Origin: Whalleya microplaca
Lineage: Eukaryota > Ascomycota > Sordariomycetes > Xylariales > Xylariaceae
Direction of reading: 5' to 3'
Assembly: GCA_022497155.1 (NCBI GenBank)
Contig: MU385734.1
Span: forward strand, 1 to 64,000
DNA length: 64,000 nucleotides
A program made the position numbers and the translations under genes. The notes under the pieces are model-generated. The model was not told the origin of the DNA. It saw nothing but the letters and a program-made list of their open reading frames with translations, and ran no database searches. Positions 1 to 11,276 of the stretch are shown piece after piece (position 1 is the stretch's first letter; the number at the start of each line of letters is the position of its first letter).

Positions 1-970
1 TTGCTTTCTGTCAAAAGTCTCCTATGCGTTTCCAGACAATCCCGGTCCCTGTTTGGGCACTCCACCGTAGAGTATTTGCTGTACCAAACTCATTTGTTGT
101 CTCCGGCGACAGATCCGCTGCGTCATGCGGTCGCCTGTGATCGCCCCTTTCGGGCCAGCGCCTGGGCTTGGTGAGATGTGATGAAACCTGCCTTACCTCG
201 ATGCTGTCCTAGAATACACTGATCGACTTGATACATCTAGTACCGCCCTGGTGCCATCTCATCGGCAATGTCACGGAGTCGACGGTATCATTTGGCGACC
301 TGGAAGTATCATCAGCTTCCGTAACGCTCCCGCGGATGAGAAGTCGTTCTACCGGCGAGTAGTCTTTTCTTTCAGTTCAATTCCCATCCGGCTCCGCCGT
401 ATTTTCCTCTTAGATATAGATGACCTAGGGAGCCGTATCCGCCCTTACCTTTTGCCCTCGCCCAAGCCCCGTCACCTATCGCTTCGTGGCTTTGAACTCG
501 ATATTCCCAAAAAAGGCGGTGGGCGTACACACACAAACGGGCTCCTCTGCTCTCACAGGTCGATTCCAAGACATCTTTCGACAAAGAGAGCTGCACCGAA
601 TACCACGATCACCAAGGCAGCACCGGACACCGCCAAGTGCTCTGCAGGTAGTTGCATGACTGGGTACAGTCAAGAAAGAAAGCAATCTCGGCCCTCCTTG
701 TGCCAACATCGGCTCGTCCTCTCGCGAGGGCGTGTGCTTCAGCTGTTCATCTGTTTGCCAAGTTCAAAAGGACTTGGTTTCCTCTCTTCCTCCTCCTCCC
801 CCCCTCTCTCTTGCTTGCCGATGCAAGCGCTGTCTTGAAGTTCACCTACCCAACCCTTCACCCAGCCTTCGTAGACAGATAGACAGACAGCCAGGCGGCC
901 GTCCACAACGCTCTGCCTGCATCAGTGCTACATCCATATTCGAGACATCTCCCCACAACTGCTCACCGCC
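1..970. other. Upstream region of the APSES gene
   Basis: No credible coding gene is seen. The longest open frame (about 251-838 on +) has no recognisable domain and low-complexity composition. A strong pyrimidine tract lies near 776-815, which is typical of fungal promoters and 5' leaders. The region probably holds the promoter and a long leader of the transcription-factor gene that starts at 971. Confidence 0.5.
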
Positions 971-2700
971 ATGTGCTCCGTAGCCTCTCTTCTTAATCCT
1001 GCCCCTCCAGGGCCATCGCTCAGTCGCTTTCCCCCAAGCCCAGCATCGTCGTCTCCCACGACGTCTTTACCGGATGATTCTCCGTTTCTGGGCCGGCCCC
1101 TAATGCCAAAGCACAAGATGCCGAAGGACGCAGCGGTGTTCACCAAGAGCAAGCCCAAGGGCGTTGTTCGCTACCTCCCTCACGAGGCACTCGGCGAGCA
1201 TGCGCTCCGCCAGGCCCGGAAGTTCGACGTCTGGCCCTTTGGGAAGATACAGGAGTATTGTCGGCACATCCCTTACAACAGCGGGAAGAAAGATTTTTAC
1301 GAGAAGACTGGGCGAGAAAGTTTCGAAGGTAATTCGCTGCTCACTTCCGAGGCTCGAGGGCCCCGACCCGTTGTTAACCCAATCACAGTCTTTCAGTACA
1401 TTTTCAGGGTACCCGGAGATGACATCGAGTATACGGTCATGTGGGACTACAATGTCGGCCTCGTCCGTATGACTCCTTTCTTCAAATGCTGCAAATACCC
1501 CAAGGTCGGCGGCCACACTCCTTGAGAACGAGAAAAAAATTGCCCCTTTGCTGACTAAACCGAGCAGACAACGCCGGCTAAGATGCTGAATTCGAATCCC
1601 GGACTCAAAGAGATCACCCACAGCATCACGGGAGGATCCATCATGGCCCAGGGTACGTTTGGCATCGCTTTTGTTCGCTTTGATTTGCTTCTACGGTGAT
1701 CATGCGACTAACAGGTCCACCCTAAGGCTACTGGATGCCATACCAGTGCGCCAAAGCCGTGTGCGCTACTTTCTGCCACAACATCGCCGGGGCACTGATC
1801 CCTATTTTCGGGGCCGATTTCCCTTCGATCTGCACGCCGGCGGAGGCGCCAGAATACAGCCGCATGGTCATCGACCCCACCGTTGTAGTGCAGTCTACGA
1901 GGGAAGCAGAGCATTTCCGCAGAGTGTACAGCAACACAGTCACGTCGGCCGGCAGCGTCAGCCCCAAGCGAGACCGCCGAGTGTACCGGAGCCCCTACGA
2001 CGACTCCCGTTTACACCATCCTCGCCACCGCATCCGGAAGACGACGTACATCGGCCCCGGCTGTGACAGCCCGTACGCTACAGACACCGACGGAGAAGTG
2101 TCCCCCATCATAGAGCGCGGCAGCATGGGCCGTGAACGTTTTTACTACTCACCCGTATCCTCCGTCCCGCCTCTCCGGCCTAACGGCGGCTGGACACCGG
2201 CGAACGTGTTGCCGCACTACGACACGCCCGGCCCGAATCCCTGGCTCAGTGCTCTTCCGCGCTCCACGACGCCGGCTCACTTACCCCCTTTTCCGTCACC
2301 ACATCCACATTCGCGCCCGCACCCGCACCCTCACTCCTACCCGCCACCGCCCTCGCATCTGCATGCGCATCCACACGCCTTATCACGCCCGCAGCTCTGG
2401 CGGGGAGGCAAGCGATCGGCCGACCACATCGATGCGGACCACGAGTACGACGCAGGCTCGAGCCGTTCCGCGACGGGGTCCAATACCGCGGCCACCAGTC
2501 CCCGGATGGGAGACAAGTCGGGCGAGGGGGTCCTCGGCGCGGACAAGAACGCCGCGCTGCTTCTGATGAACCTGAGCTTCAGAGATTCGCGTGCGAAGGA
2601 TAAGACGAAAGAAATCGCGACAGCGACGACGTCGGTGACGAATTCCCCGCGCGATGGGGCGTTCCCGAGAATCAAGAGGATGAGGGCGAATTCGATGTAG
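971..2700 (+). CDS. APSES-type transcription factor, Xbp1-like
   Basis: Likely a sequence-specific DNA-binding regulator acting in the nucleus. Four exons; introns at 1329-1388, 1505-1567 and 1653-1726 (the last with a GACTAAC branch point) give a 510-residue protein. The APSES (KilA-N-like) DNA-binding domain spans roughly residues 65-235. Joining the exons restores the continuous family blocks [58 protein letters not shown] and ATFCHNI. The C-terminal half is low complexity, with a His/Pro-rich tract (about residues 370-410), and looks disordered. The domain variant resembles the Pezizomycotina group usually named stress-response regulator Xbp1 rather than StuA or Mbp1; that subfamily call is inference. 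No neighbour suggests its targets. Confidence 0.85.
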
Positions 2701-2964
2701 CAGCTAAGAATGGTGGTGAATTAGATATGATTGGCACATCCTTCATCATTTCTGGTGGACTGTCTAGCTAGAATGTTTTGTTTCTTGCCTCTCATAGCTT
2801 GAGTATGATGCGTGGACGTTGGGAGTATGGGCGTTGGCTCAAAGTAGCACCAGGTATCCTTGCGCGGGTGGCATGCATGTTGCTACGTCTGGATTATCAT
2901 GTTAAATACCGATGAATCTTGTATTTGAATCATGCTCCATCTAGATATCTACACGTGAACAATC

Positions 2965-4212
2965 CTACGAGCCACCGCCCTTTTCCGCCGCCTTTTTTGA
3001 CTTGAACTCCTCGACCCAGCTAGCCGCTTTGGCTTTCGGCAGCACGAAAATCCTGACCACCTCATCGACAACCTCAACCTTCCCAGACGATAATATCTTT
3101 AATAAAGAAGCCTTCTTGCCGACCTTGATCAGGCCCCCACTTATGGTCTCCATGTAGCACTCGACGCCATCCAGCGTATATTCCCGCGCCTCGTCCCAAG
3201 GTAGTGGTAGTACATCCCGCAGATGATCAGCCAGCGAGTCCGTCTCATTGTAAGCCTTGATGAAATCCGACTGTAGATGCGCCGGATACAGCAGCACAGT
3301 CGGGAAGCTCAGCGAGCTGCGCGGATCATCCGGATCCGGCACGAGCTGCAACTTGGCGTCCTCCATCTCCGGCGGCTGCGCCGTAGCCCTCGTCTTGATC
3401 TCCCTTGCCTTCAGCGCCGCCCGGATGAGCACCTGGCGCCTCTTCTCGCGCGCGAGCCTCTCGTTCTCCCGCTTCTGCTTGGCGGCGCGCTCTTCGCTCG
3501 CCTTGACGATGTCCTTGGCCACGGCGCGCAGCGGGCCGTTCGCCGCGTCGATCGCGAGACCCCGCGCGCACGCGTCATCCGCCTGCTCGATGCGGCCGAC
3601 GGCCAGCAGCGCCTTCGCGGAGCGGTAGTACGCCTTGATATTGGCGTCGTTGAGGCGCAGCGCGGCGGCGCCGTCGAGCCAGCAGCTGCGGTAGTTGCGC
3701 AGCTCGAGGTGGCAGGCCGCGCGGTTGCCGTACAGGGACTCGAGGACGGCCTTCTGGGCGGCTATCTCGTCGTCGGAGGCAGGGGGGTCTGACGGCTCCC
3801 CCCTCGCCCGCTTGCGCTCCTCGGCCGCGAGGACTAGGACGCCCTTGGTGTAGAACTCCTTGGCGTCGGCCCAGCGCCGCGCCCGGAAGCACTCGTTACC
3901 GCGCTCCTTGAAGTCGGAGGCGACCTCGAGCGGCGTGCCCTCGTAGGCGAGGGCCTTCAGCGCCTCCGTGTCGTCGTTCTCCTCCAGCTCCGTCATGAAG
4001 AACGGCGTCTTCTTCAGCTCCGCCGCCACCTCGTCCACCGTCTTCTGCTGCGTCATGGCCCGCCCGGGCGAGAGGTCCGGAAACGGAGCTCCAGGAACTG
4101 GTAGTGGCGCATTTTGCGACGGTTGTGCGCCTTCTGCTTGGGACTGTGCAGGTTCAGATTGTGATAGCTTGAGGCGCTCAGCGACCTCGTCTGTGATTTC
4201 TTCAACGCGCAT
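2965..4212 (-). CDS. cns1: Hsp70/Hsp90 co-chaperone Cns1 (TTC4 family)
   Basis: Cytosolic TPR co-chaperone that links Hsp90 and Hsp70; Cns1 is essential in yeast. Single exon, 415 residues, close to the usual family length. The conserved N-terminal block FFMTELEEND is at residues 71-80. TPR repeats occupy about 97-230. Carboxylate-clamp residues are visible as K102 and N106 (KERGNECF), N163 (YGNRAACH), and K193 and R197 (IKAYYRSAK), so binding of chaperone EEVD tails should be intact. A charged helix (about 238-268) leads into the C-terminal wheel domain typical of Cns1/TTC4 (about 290-400). The ATG at 4212 is the first in frame and gives the expected N-terminus. Its promoter lies in the gap on the high-coordinate side. 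Confidence 0.92.
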   Translation of the reverse strand: MRVEEITDEVAERLKLSQSEPAQSQAEGAQPSQNAPLPVPGAPFPDLSPGRAMTQQKTVDEVAAELKKTPFFMTELEENDDTEALKALAYEGTPLEVASDFKERGNECFRARRWADAKEFYTKGVLVLAAEERKRARGEPSDPPASDDEIAAQKAVLESLYGNRAACHLELRNYRSCWLDGAAALRLNDANIKAYYRSAKALLAVGRIEQADDACARGLAIDAANGPLRAVAKDIVKASEERAAKQKRENERLAREKRRQVLIRAALKAREIKTRATAQPPEMEDAKLQLVPDPDDPRSSLSFPTVLLYPAHLQSDFIKAYNETDSLADHLRDVLPLPWDEAREYTLDGVECYMETISGGLIKVGKKASLLKILSSGKVEVVDEVVRIFVLPKAKAASWVEEFKSKKAAEKGGGS

Positions 4213-4738
4213 GCTCCCGATCCTCTGCTTGCTAAAAAGAAAGTGTACCCTTTCTAACCTTCTTTACGCAAAATAGCGTGTATGGAATGACAGTATCAGG
4301 AAACTCATGAGATTTTGCCACTGATGTAAAGACGGGCAGCATTTGCGATCTGATTATCTTGAAGCCCTATTACGTAGAAATATGTGGATATCGAGTATAG
4401 TGTATATTCATTTATGCCATATAGGTTGCAGTAATCACATGTCGCTTCAAGCTCATCACTTCATTTATCACGGCATAGTCCTCATACGCTGTAGTTGCAC
4501 AATTCTCATCGCCTGTTGACGGGCTCTTAGCCATGTCGCATTGTTCATCGCGAGGGATACACCATAGCATAAACTTCGTATTTGCCTACAAAGCTATTGC
4601 CCACTCAAGCCATGTTTTCATACTTGGAGTATAATGATAGGAACAAATAAGGTGAAATAAAATATGATTCGCATTATACTCCGAAGAAGCACTTTTTAGG
4701 TCTATAGCTTTATCTATGAACCTCAAACCAGTCTATGT
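4213..4738. other. Intergenic gap, promoter side of cns1
   Basis: An AT-richer stretch between the 3' end of the aminotransferase gene and the start of cns1, both transcribed leftwards. It should hold the cns1 promoter and the aminotransferase 3' UTR. No gene, RNA or repeat was recognised. Confidence 0.5.
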
Positions 4739-6065
4739 CTATGCCACAACACCATTTGCTTCCGTTTCCTTTTTGGCCTCGTCCGCGGGCGCCGTAGTCT
4801 GACCTCCATTGATCTCCGCAAGCGACTTTTCCAGAGCCTCCAGGAATCGAGTGACCTCATCCTCCGTGCCCACCGTGATCCGCAAACATCCAAAGCACCC
4901 GTGCTCCTTACCCCTGAACCGCACGACGACGCCCTTGCTCTCGGCCAGCATCTCGTACACCGTCAGCGCGGTAACATTGTCGGGCCGGCCCTCCGCATTG
5001 AGCATCTCAAACAGGAGGAAATTGCTCTCGGTGCCGCCGCGCAAACGTCCCACACCCTTGATCTTCGGCAGCTCGCGGAGCAGGCGCTCCCGCTGCACGA
5101 CGATCTTGGCGCGGTTCTCGCGCATCTTGGCGAGGCCGTCGGCCGCGACGACGTACGAGGCCAGCGCGCTGGTCGGGCTGGAGATGTTGTAGGGCGCCTT
5201 GAGGGAGTTAAGCAGACGCGCGATGGGCGGCGACGTGAACGCGGCGCCGAGCCGGATCCCTGCCATTCCGAACGCCTTCGACAGCGTCTGCATGACCACC
5301 AAGTTCGGCCACTCCGCCACCCACTCCGCCAGTGAGGCGTCGTCCGCGGAGAAGTCGATGTACGCCTCATCCAGCACCACGACGCCGTTCCAGGTCGGGT
5401 GCTCGAGGATCTTGCGGATGTCCTCCTTTGCTAGCAGCGAGCCCGTCGGATTGCCCGGTGAGCACAGATAGACTAGCTTGATGTTCTCCTCAAGCGAGAG
5501 CGCCTCGTCCACCTTCCCAACGTCGAGGCCGAATGTGGGTGCTGGCAGCAGCGGCACCTTGACTAGCGCCACGTCGTTGATCTGCGCGGATACAGAGTAC
5601 ATGCCGTAGGTCGGCGGGCAGACCAGGATGCGGTCCCGCGCCGGCACACAGAAGCACCGGAGCAGGGCGTCGATGGCCTCGTCGCTGCCGACGCCAACGA
5701 ATAGGTTGTCCGGCGTGATGGTTTTGCGGGTGTGGTGGTGAGTGTTGCGCAGGTCGCAGAGCAGCTGCTTCAGGTCCCGCTGGTGCGGGTCTGGATATCT
5801 GTGCAAGCCCAGGAGGTCTAGCTCGGGGCCGGACGCCGGGGACGCAGCAGCCAATGCGGCCGCTACGGTCAATGAGGGCCCGTAGGCATTTTCATTGGCA
5901 TCCAGAAGGATGTTGGTGCCGTCGTCCTTGTAGTCACTGTGGCGGATGTAAGTATGTGTACTGAGCTGTAAGTGAAGGGTATCAGTCTCACTCTCGTGCG
6001 CAACGATACGGCTCCAGAGCTAGTATGTTGGACCTGGCACATGTTTCAAGGTTGAAGGGCGACAT
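4739..6065 (-). CDS. HIS5: Histidinol-phosphate aminotransferase
   Basis: PLP-dependent class II aminotransferase that converts imidazole acetol phosphate and glutamate to histidinol phosphate in histidine biosynthesis. Two exons: a 74-nt first exon (6065-5992) encodes MSPFNLETCARSNILALEPY and the following CAR residues; the intron is 5937-5991; the second exon begins with DYKDDGTNILLDANENAYGP. The model gives 423 residues, normal for the family. Visible hallmarks are LLDANENAYGP, YPDPHQ, GVGSDEAIDALLR, CSPGNPTG (about 184-191), VLDEAYIDF (about 213-221) and the PLP lysine in TLSKAFGMAGIRLG (about K245). The short first exon is easily missed; without it the substrate-binding N-terminus is lost. 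Nothing suggests inactivation. Confidence 0.93.
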
Positions 6066-6663
6066 GATTGACTAGCCCACGCGACAGCGCACTTCCCTAA
6101 CTTCCAACTATTCCAGACCGAAAATCGAAGATTGTGTCCTTCAATATGAAGTTCGTCATATATATTGGGTTGTTTTAAGTGGTCGATTGAGTCAGAGGTA
6201 CGTATCTTTGTGTACTGTTGGTCGCACATACCTGGTGCCGATCGGAGGGGCAGGAAAACTCAATTGATACATTAAGTGGGGTTATGATACCGTTTAGATG
6301 CATGGACATGTTAGTCATCTTCAACCACCATATTGATACTTGATGTTAACCAGCGCGAGTGCTTCTATCAACCAGGAGACTTTAGGGTCGAACGTTTGAC
6401 ACATCATTCAAGGAATCACATTCATTCTATGTAAACTGATGATATATATATGCTTGATTCATCAGTAGATCTAAATATGTACTTGATAGCTAATAATCCT
6501 GACCCTAAACTATATTGTACCTTGAAGCTAATGTCCCAATTATCCCAAGTAATGTCCACGCATCTCTGGCGAGGAAGCCAAGAGAAGGCAGATATAACGC
6601 CAATTTCCATGTTTTTCCTGTCTATTTTGAAACCAAACGCCTTTGATATAGATCCTAAAGGCA

Positions 6664-6799
6664 AGGACGAATAGACCTATACCAGTCCCACCTACAGGGT
6701 TAGTCCCATAGTCCCATGGGACTCCCATGGGAAATGTATAATGGGAGGGAAATTTCGTGGGAGTCCCATGGGAGTCCCATGTACAGGTCTAAGGACGAA
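6664..6799. mobile_element. hAT-like MITE, 120 bp, with 8-bp target-site duplication
   Basis: The element occupies 6672-6791. Its ends are inverted repeats of 11 bp: TAGACCTATAC on the left and TAGACCTGTAC when the right end is read on the minus strand (one mismatch). It is flanked on both sides by the direct 8-bp repeat AGGACGAA (6664-6671 and 6792-6799). The interior contains palindromic copies of TCCCATGGGA and GGGAGTCCCATG and has no coding capacity. An 8-bp duplication is the established signature of hAT-superfamily transposition, so a non-autonomous hAT derivative is the simplest reading. It lies about 80 bp beyond the stop codon of the GH76 gene and could be part of its 3' UTR. Confidence 0.7.
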
Positions 6800-6870
6800 T
6801 CCAACCCAACTGAGAGTCGTCGTTCGACAAGTGTGCCGAGCACTTCAATACGAGGTGCCGGCTACACACT

Positions 6871-8245
6871 CTAGGTGGGAATCGTTGGTGGCTTGTTGGA
6901 ACCCTTGACGTGCTTGACCTCGCCCGCTTTATACGGCGGCGTCGCCTCCTGCGACAGGAGACCTTGGACAACCTCGAGCGCCGACATTTGTTGCCCCAAC
7001 CCCACGTTACCATCAAACCCGCCGACATACCATTTCTGACCGCATACTGTACCGTTCTCTCCGCCGGAACATGCCTTGGCCGCTGCCACGGCCGAGGCGT
7101 TCAGCAGCTTCTGGACATCGGGAAGCGTGGAGGGCATCATCTTCGCCGTTGCCCACATGAACCTGGCAAGATAGCCCTTGAACGATTTCTGATCGATGTT
7201 GCAGAGTTCATACGGCTCGCAAGCATGCTCGAACATGATGTTCGTCGCGTTCTCATAGGGGCTGAAATACGTCTGGGTGGTCGTGTGCGCCGCTTTCAGG
7301 AGCCCGGTCGTGCGGTTCCCCCATTTTTCGTCCCCGTTGGTGTGGTTGTAGAGGACGGCGGCGCCGTACATGTAGATTCCTTGCGTATAGGTATAGGATA
7401 CGTTACTCCTGTTCAACTCGCGGCATTCAACCAGCGAATCCCCACCGTCGAATACATTGTAGCCAGCGTCGATGAAGTGCACCTTCTCGGTCCAATCATA
7501 AATCTTCTCGGCCCATTGGAGGTAGGTGTCGTTGCCAGTCATTCGGGCCAGGCGCGCCGACAACTGGAAAAAGCCTCCATTAGAGACGGTGTTCTTGTAC
7601 GTCATGCCATTCGGGTTCGAATCGAAGATCTGCCAAGCGAGTCCGCCTCCGCAGTGGGACTCGTTCCATCTCGGTACCATCGTGTTCCAGATGTTGACGG
7701 CGATGTCCAACCAAGGAGGAATGCTATCGTCTGGCTGGGGAAAATTCCGCTCCGCGGCGTCAAGAATAGAGAAGCTCCAAAAGGCCTGGTCATCGTTTCC
7801 CTCCGAACCATAATGCAGAGGCACCATCAAGTCGAACTTTGGGCCGACTTGAGACAGTAGCGCCTGCGTTATCACCTCGTCGTAGCTCGAATCACCTGTG
7901 TAGTGAGAATAATCGAGCATAGCACCCCACGCAGCTCCAGCTTGCCACCAGTAATGCGGCTCAGGGAAAACGGCAATAGTCTAAAACACGTTAATAGGGA
8001 CATCGACAATTACTTTCTATAGTGTCCCATACCTCTGGCGTGTTGGTCACGTTTCCAGAATAATACGCCATCGTACCGTAGGCAATCGTACTAGCGACGC
8101 TACGAATGGATGCTACGTGCTAATTAGTACCAGTTATTCGAAGATCACGGGGTACCAGAAACATACTTGGATCATTGATGTCCATGTCTTTAGGCGCTAC
8201 AAAATTGGCTGCCAGCGCAGCAGCATGAACAGATTTGATATACAT
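6871..8245 (-). CDS. Glycoside hydrolase family 76 protein, Dfg5/Dcw1-like
   Basis: Secreted alpha-1,6-mannanase-like protein; fungal GH76 members of the Dfg5/Dcw1 type help cross-link GPI mannoproteins into the wall. Three exons; introns at 8113-8166 and 7981-8032 give 422 residues. The N-terminus is a short signal-peptide-like segment rich in Ala, then DINDPTSIRSVASTIAYG, the family start of the mature enzyme. Core motifs include PEPHYWWQAGAAWGAMLDY and the GH76 twin aspartates in GNDDQAFW (about D116-D117). Many NXS/T sequons fit secretion. The C-terminus stops soon after the catalytic domain (ending NKPPTIPT) with no Ser/Thr-rich stalk or hydrophobic GPI-signal tail, so it may be soluble rather than GPI-anchored. 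An upstream in-frame non-ATG extension was rejected because the ATG at 8245 gives the signal peptide. Confidence 0.88.
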
Positions 8246-9154
8246 TTTGACCCGCTCAACGGAAAGAATAGTATCGCGCAGCGATCTCCGTGATGAAATG
8301 CAACTCCGTGTTGAATAGTAACTCCGCAAACCTCAATCGAACGGTTTTCTTATACTTCCCACTTTCGGAAACGAATGAAGCTCTTGTGTAATGTAACGCA
8401 AGAAAGAACGCAATTGAAGCAATTGAACCAGAATCGAAAACACCCGTGCTACAGGGAAAGCTTAAGTTTAATGGTAGCGAAGACGGGTAGCTAAGTCCAA
8501 TTGAATAACAAGGATGAACAACAGGAGGAACAACGGAGACCTGTGACGATTGTCCAACTGGACGAAAAGAATGTATGGGAAATCAAAGGAAAGGACAGGT
8601 GACAACGAATGACACTGGCGTAAGAGAAAGGATGACTTGGGCGAAGTTGTAACAAGGCATCATTTACGAGGGACAAACTGATTTTATTATCGATTCACAG
8701 CTAACATAGGAGGTCCACATGCACAACGCAGACAAAGGACGAGGTAGGCAATTGATGACATGTTGGTACGTCAGATCATCCTCTGTATGTAAATCGAGGC
8801 CATTGAGCCCGTAGCTCGTAAGCCACCGCCATATGAATGCGTGCCTTGGTTGGCTGTTGGTGGTTTCGTTTGTGGATAAGCAGATCTCGTCGCCGACGTC
8901 AAGGTGGTGGAGGTGGAGACGCGACTAGGGAGATCTGGCCCGGCACAACCTACCGATGTGCTGGATTCGACTGATTCGCGCCACTAATAATGATCTGCCT
9001 AGAGGCGTGGCGGGCGTCGTTCGTCGTCGATGAAGAACTTCGCTGGAGAAAACGAAGGGAGATGCCGCTGAAGAAACCCGCAAAAAGCCCCAGGTTATCC
9101 ACCGGATCTTCAGGGGTCAGCCAGCTCGGTGATCTCGAGCTGCGACCAACTTAC
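8246..9154. other. Upstream region of the GH76 gene, no gene seen
   Basis: Presumed promoter and leader of the GH76 gene (transcribed leftwards from 8245), then non-coding sequence up to the 500-bp inverted-repeat element. Short open frames show no recognisable domain. Confidence 0.4.
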
Positions 9155-9666
9155 GAAATAGCGCCCCACCTACAATTCCCTTCATGATTTCCTAGAATTC
9201 CCTTGTCTCCAGAGCCTCCAAATTAGTATCTACCTAGCGTATGTATATATATGTAGATGAGATGTTGACAATATACGCGCTGACGGTACCTGTCGCGTAT
9301 AGTGTTTCTTTATATATACTTAGGTATTCGGTTTTCTCTGAATAGCGTAGGCTTAAATAGCTATTAAGCTATAGTATCGAAAGGAGGCTACTTATTTGCC
9401 TTAAGATCGTATGCGAATAGCTTCAAAAATATTAGGTAGGTATGTAGTGTTTGAAAGGGTTGTAATAAGGTACAAAACAGCTACATAACTCGATTTCTAC
9501 GGATCGTGGTTCGGTATATTAGATTTACACGGATCGACACGGCTGGACATTAATTTCCGTACTAGTCTGGCTGGGCATTTATGTCAGCGTATGACAGCCC
9601 TGTACTTAAGTGGGTAAAGGGAATTCTAGGAAATCATGAAGGGAATTCTAGGTGGGGCGCGAAATA
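9155..9666. mobile_element. 500-bp MITE-like element with 44-bp terminal inverted repeats
   Basis: The element proper is 9161-9660, exactly 500 bp. Its left end (9161-9204) and right end (9617-9660) are inverted copies over 44 bp with one mismatch; both begin GCGCCCCACCTA when read inward. Each arm contains two near-identical copies of CTAGAATTCCCTT. The element is flanked by the direct repeat GAAATA (9155-9160 and 9661-9666), a likely 6-bp target-site duplication. The TA-rich interior has no open frame of note. This is the structure of a non-autonomous DNA transposon. The superfamily is uncertain because a 6-bp duplication is not diagnostic. Confidence 0.75.
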
Positions 9667-11276
9667 GGGGTGGCATCAGACATTTGATTGGCTGTGGGTT
9701 TACAGCAGCTCAGTAGCGCCAAGGCCTGCGAAACTCTGAAACAAAGCTACGCCTGTTCCTTTGTTGGTTGTAGGAATGATACCTCACGATTCCTCCAGCA
9801 CCTTTCTTAACTAGACGCCACCATTCCTTTGCCGCGCGACTGTAAGTACCATGTAAACTGTATAAGTGGTATGTTCCTTACGGTTCGCGCATCCGGCATC
9901 TGCCGTTGAGAATTCTATATATATCGAGCACGACAAAGACCTCGGGGGGTTACCATTGCTTGATTCAGGCGTTCGATAGATATCGTCGTCCGCCTTAACT
10001 GGAAGGAAATATCAATGGCTCACATCACCCCCAAGCTACACGGCATTTACTCTTTTTATGATCGGCTCAAGTGACGCCAGATTCTTGCGTAGCTCTGTAA
10101 TGTCAAAATTGACCATTAATGTAAATTCGGTATCCTTGTTCAAGTGCCTCTGTGCTGCCTAAATCTCGCTAACGAGCGTGGTCAACCCAGACTCAGTTCT
10201 CGTGTAGGCAAATCAAAGGGGCATTTGGTTTCACTACTTCACACGATCTTCGGGGTCGAAAGATCGATGTCGTCGCAGTTAATACACACATTACTCCATC
10301 CCCGGCATATGCATATCCGGACTGAAAGCTGAACGCGATGCCTCCATGCCTCAAATTGAGCACAGGGGCAGGATAGGCAGTGCTCTCGTCGCTTAGCTAC
10401 GATGCATGCTTACGCTGTCTTTCAGCGGCACGTAAGCTTACCAGTAATATGATCCGAGTGCTATCCGATGCGTCTAGATGGTCGGTGGCTGTGGATGAGT
10501 CTCGTACCCCCTTAGCACATTGCTGTGCACTGCGTTCATTTCCATATACGGCCTTAGCAGAGTCAGGTGCTACTTCGCCGGCAAGCGTACGGCAGTTGGA
10601 AGACTGTATACACCTTGAAGCTTACCTATCGCACCGAGCATGACGCGTTGGAGGTGTTTGGCATGCGAAGACAGCTTTAAGCTAGACGTCAATTGATGTG
10701 GTGATTATGGACTTCACCTGTTGTGCCCCCAGTACCCATTAGCTAGACGGCAGCATCAGATCTTGACATATGTGTATCTACGAATGAATGCCAAACCTGC
10801 TCGAGCTAAAGCCAATCGCCAATCGATCGTCGGTGGTATGCAACTTCGGCAGATATGTTGTAGGACGTGGGATCACCAATCTAGGCAGGCGATGGATCAA
10901 ACTTTTACCTTTTCAGCTGGAGCTTGGCACCACCAAGACCCTGTTGAACCCCAACGCCATGAGGGCTGTCAGGCCACACAGCCCTGGTGAATTTCCATCA
11001 TGGCGTCAATCGGTTGTATTCGACGCCCAAACCAGCGTAGAGAGCAACATCGGATATGCACCCCATTCCTTCTATATAGTATCGATATAGCACCGTCACA
11101 TTTCATTCCTCTATGCACCTACGGTGTCCTATCTTAGAGCATGGTTGCAATAAAGCGTCGCTGTTGAGGTGCCTGGGCTCCTTCAAATAGCGAGTCCCTG
11201 CCGTCTCAGCCTTATGTGGAATCGTATCGTAACCTAATGCATCTTGCCACAATCGCTGCCGCGACTGGTATACGAA
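9667..11276. other. Gene-free stretch left of the Cys-rich membrane protein gene
   Basis: No gene recognised. Open frames of up to about 100 codons near 10720-11090 (+) have no recognisable domain and are not joined by convincing splice sites. The right end is presumably the promoter of the gene starting at 11277. Confidence 0.4.

Noticed and set aside
251..838. 195-codon open frame upstream of the APSES gene
   Set aside because: No recognisable domain, low-complexity composition, pyrimidine-rich leader sequence; more likely a 5' leader or promoter.
6910..7860. Long + strand open frame opposite the GH76 gene
   Set aside because: Antisense shadow of a clear GH76 coding exon; no domain and no start context.
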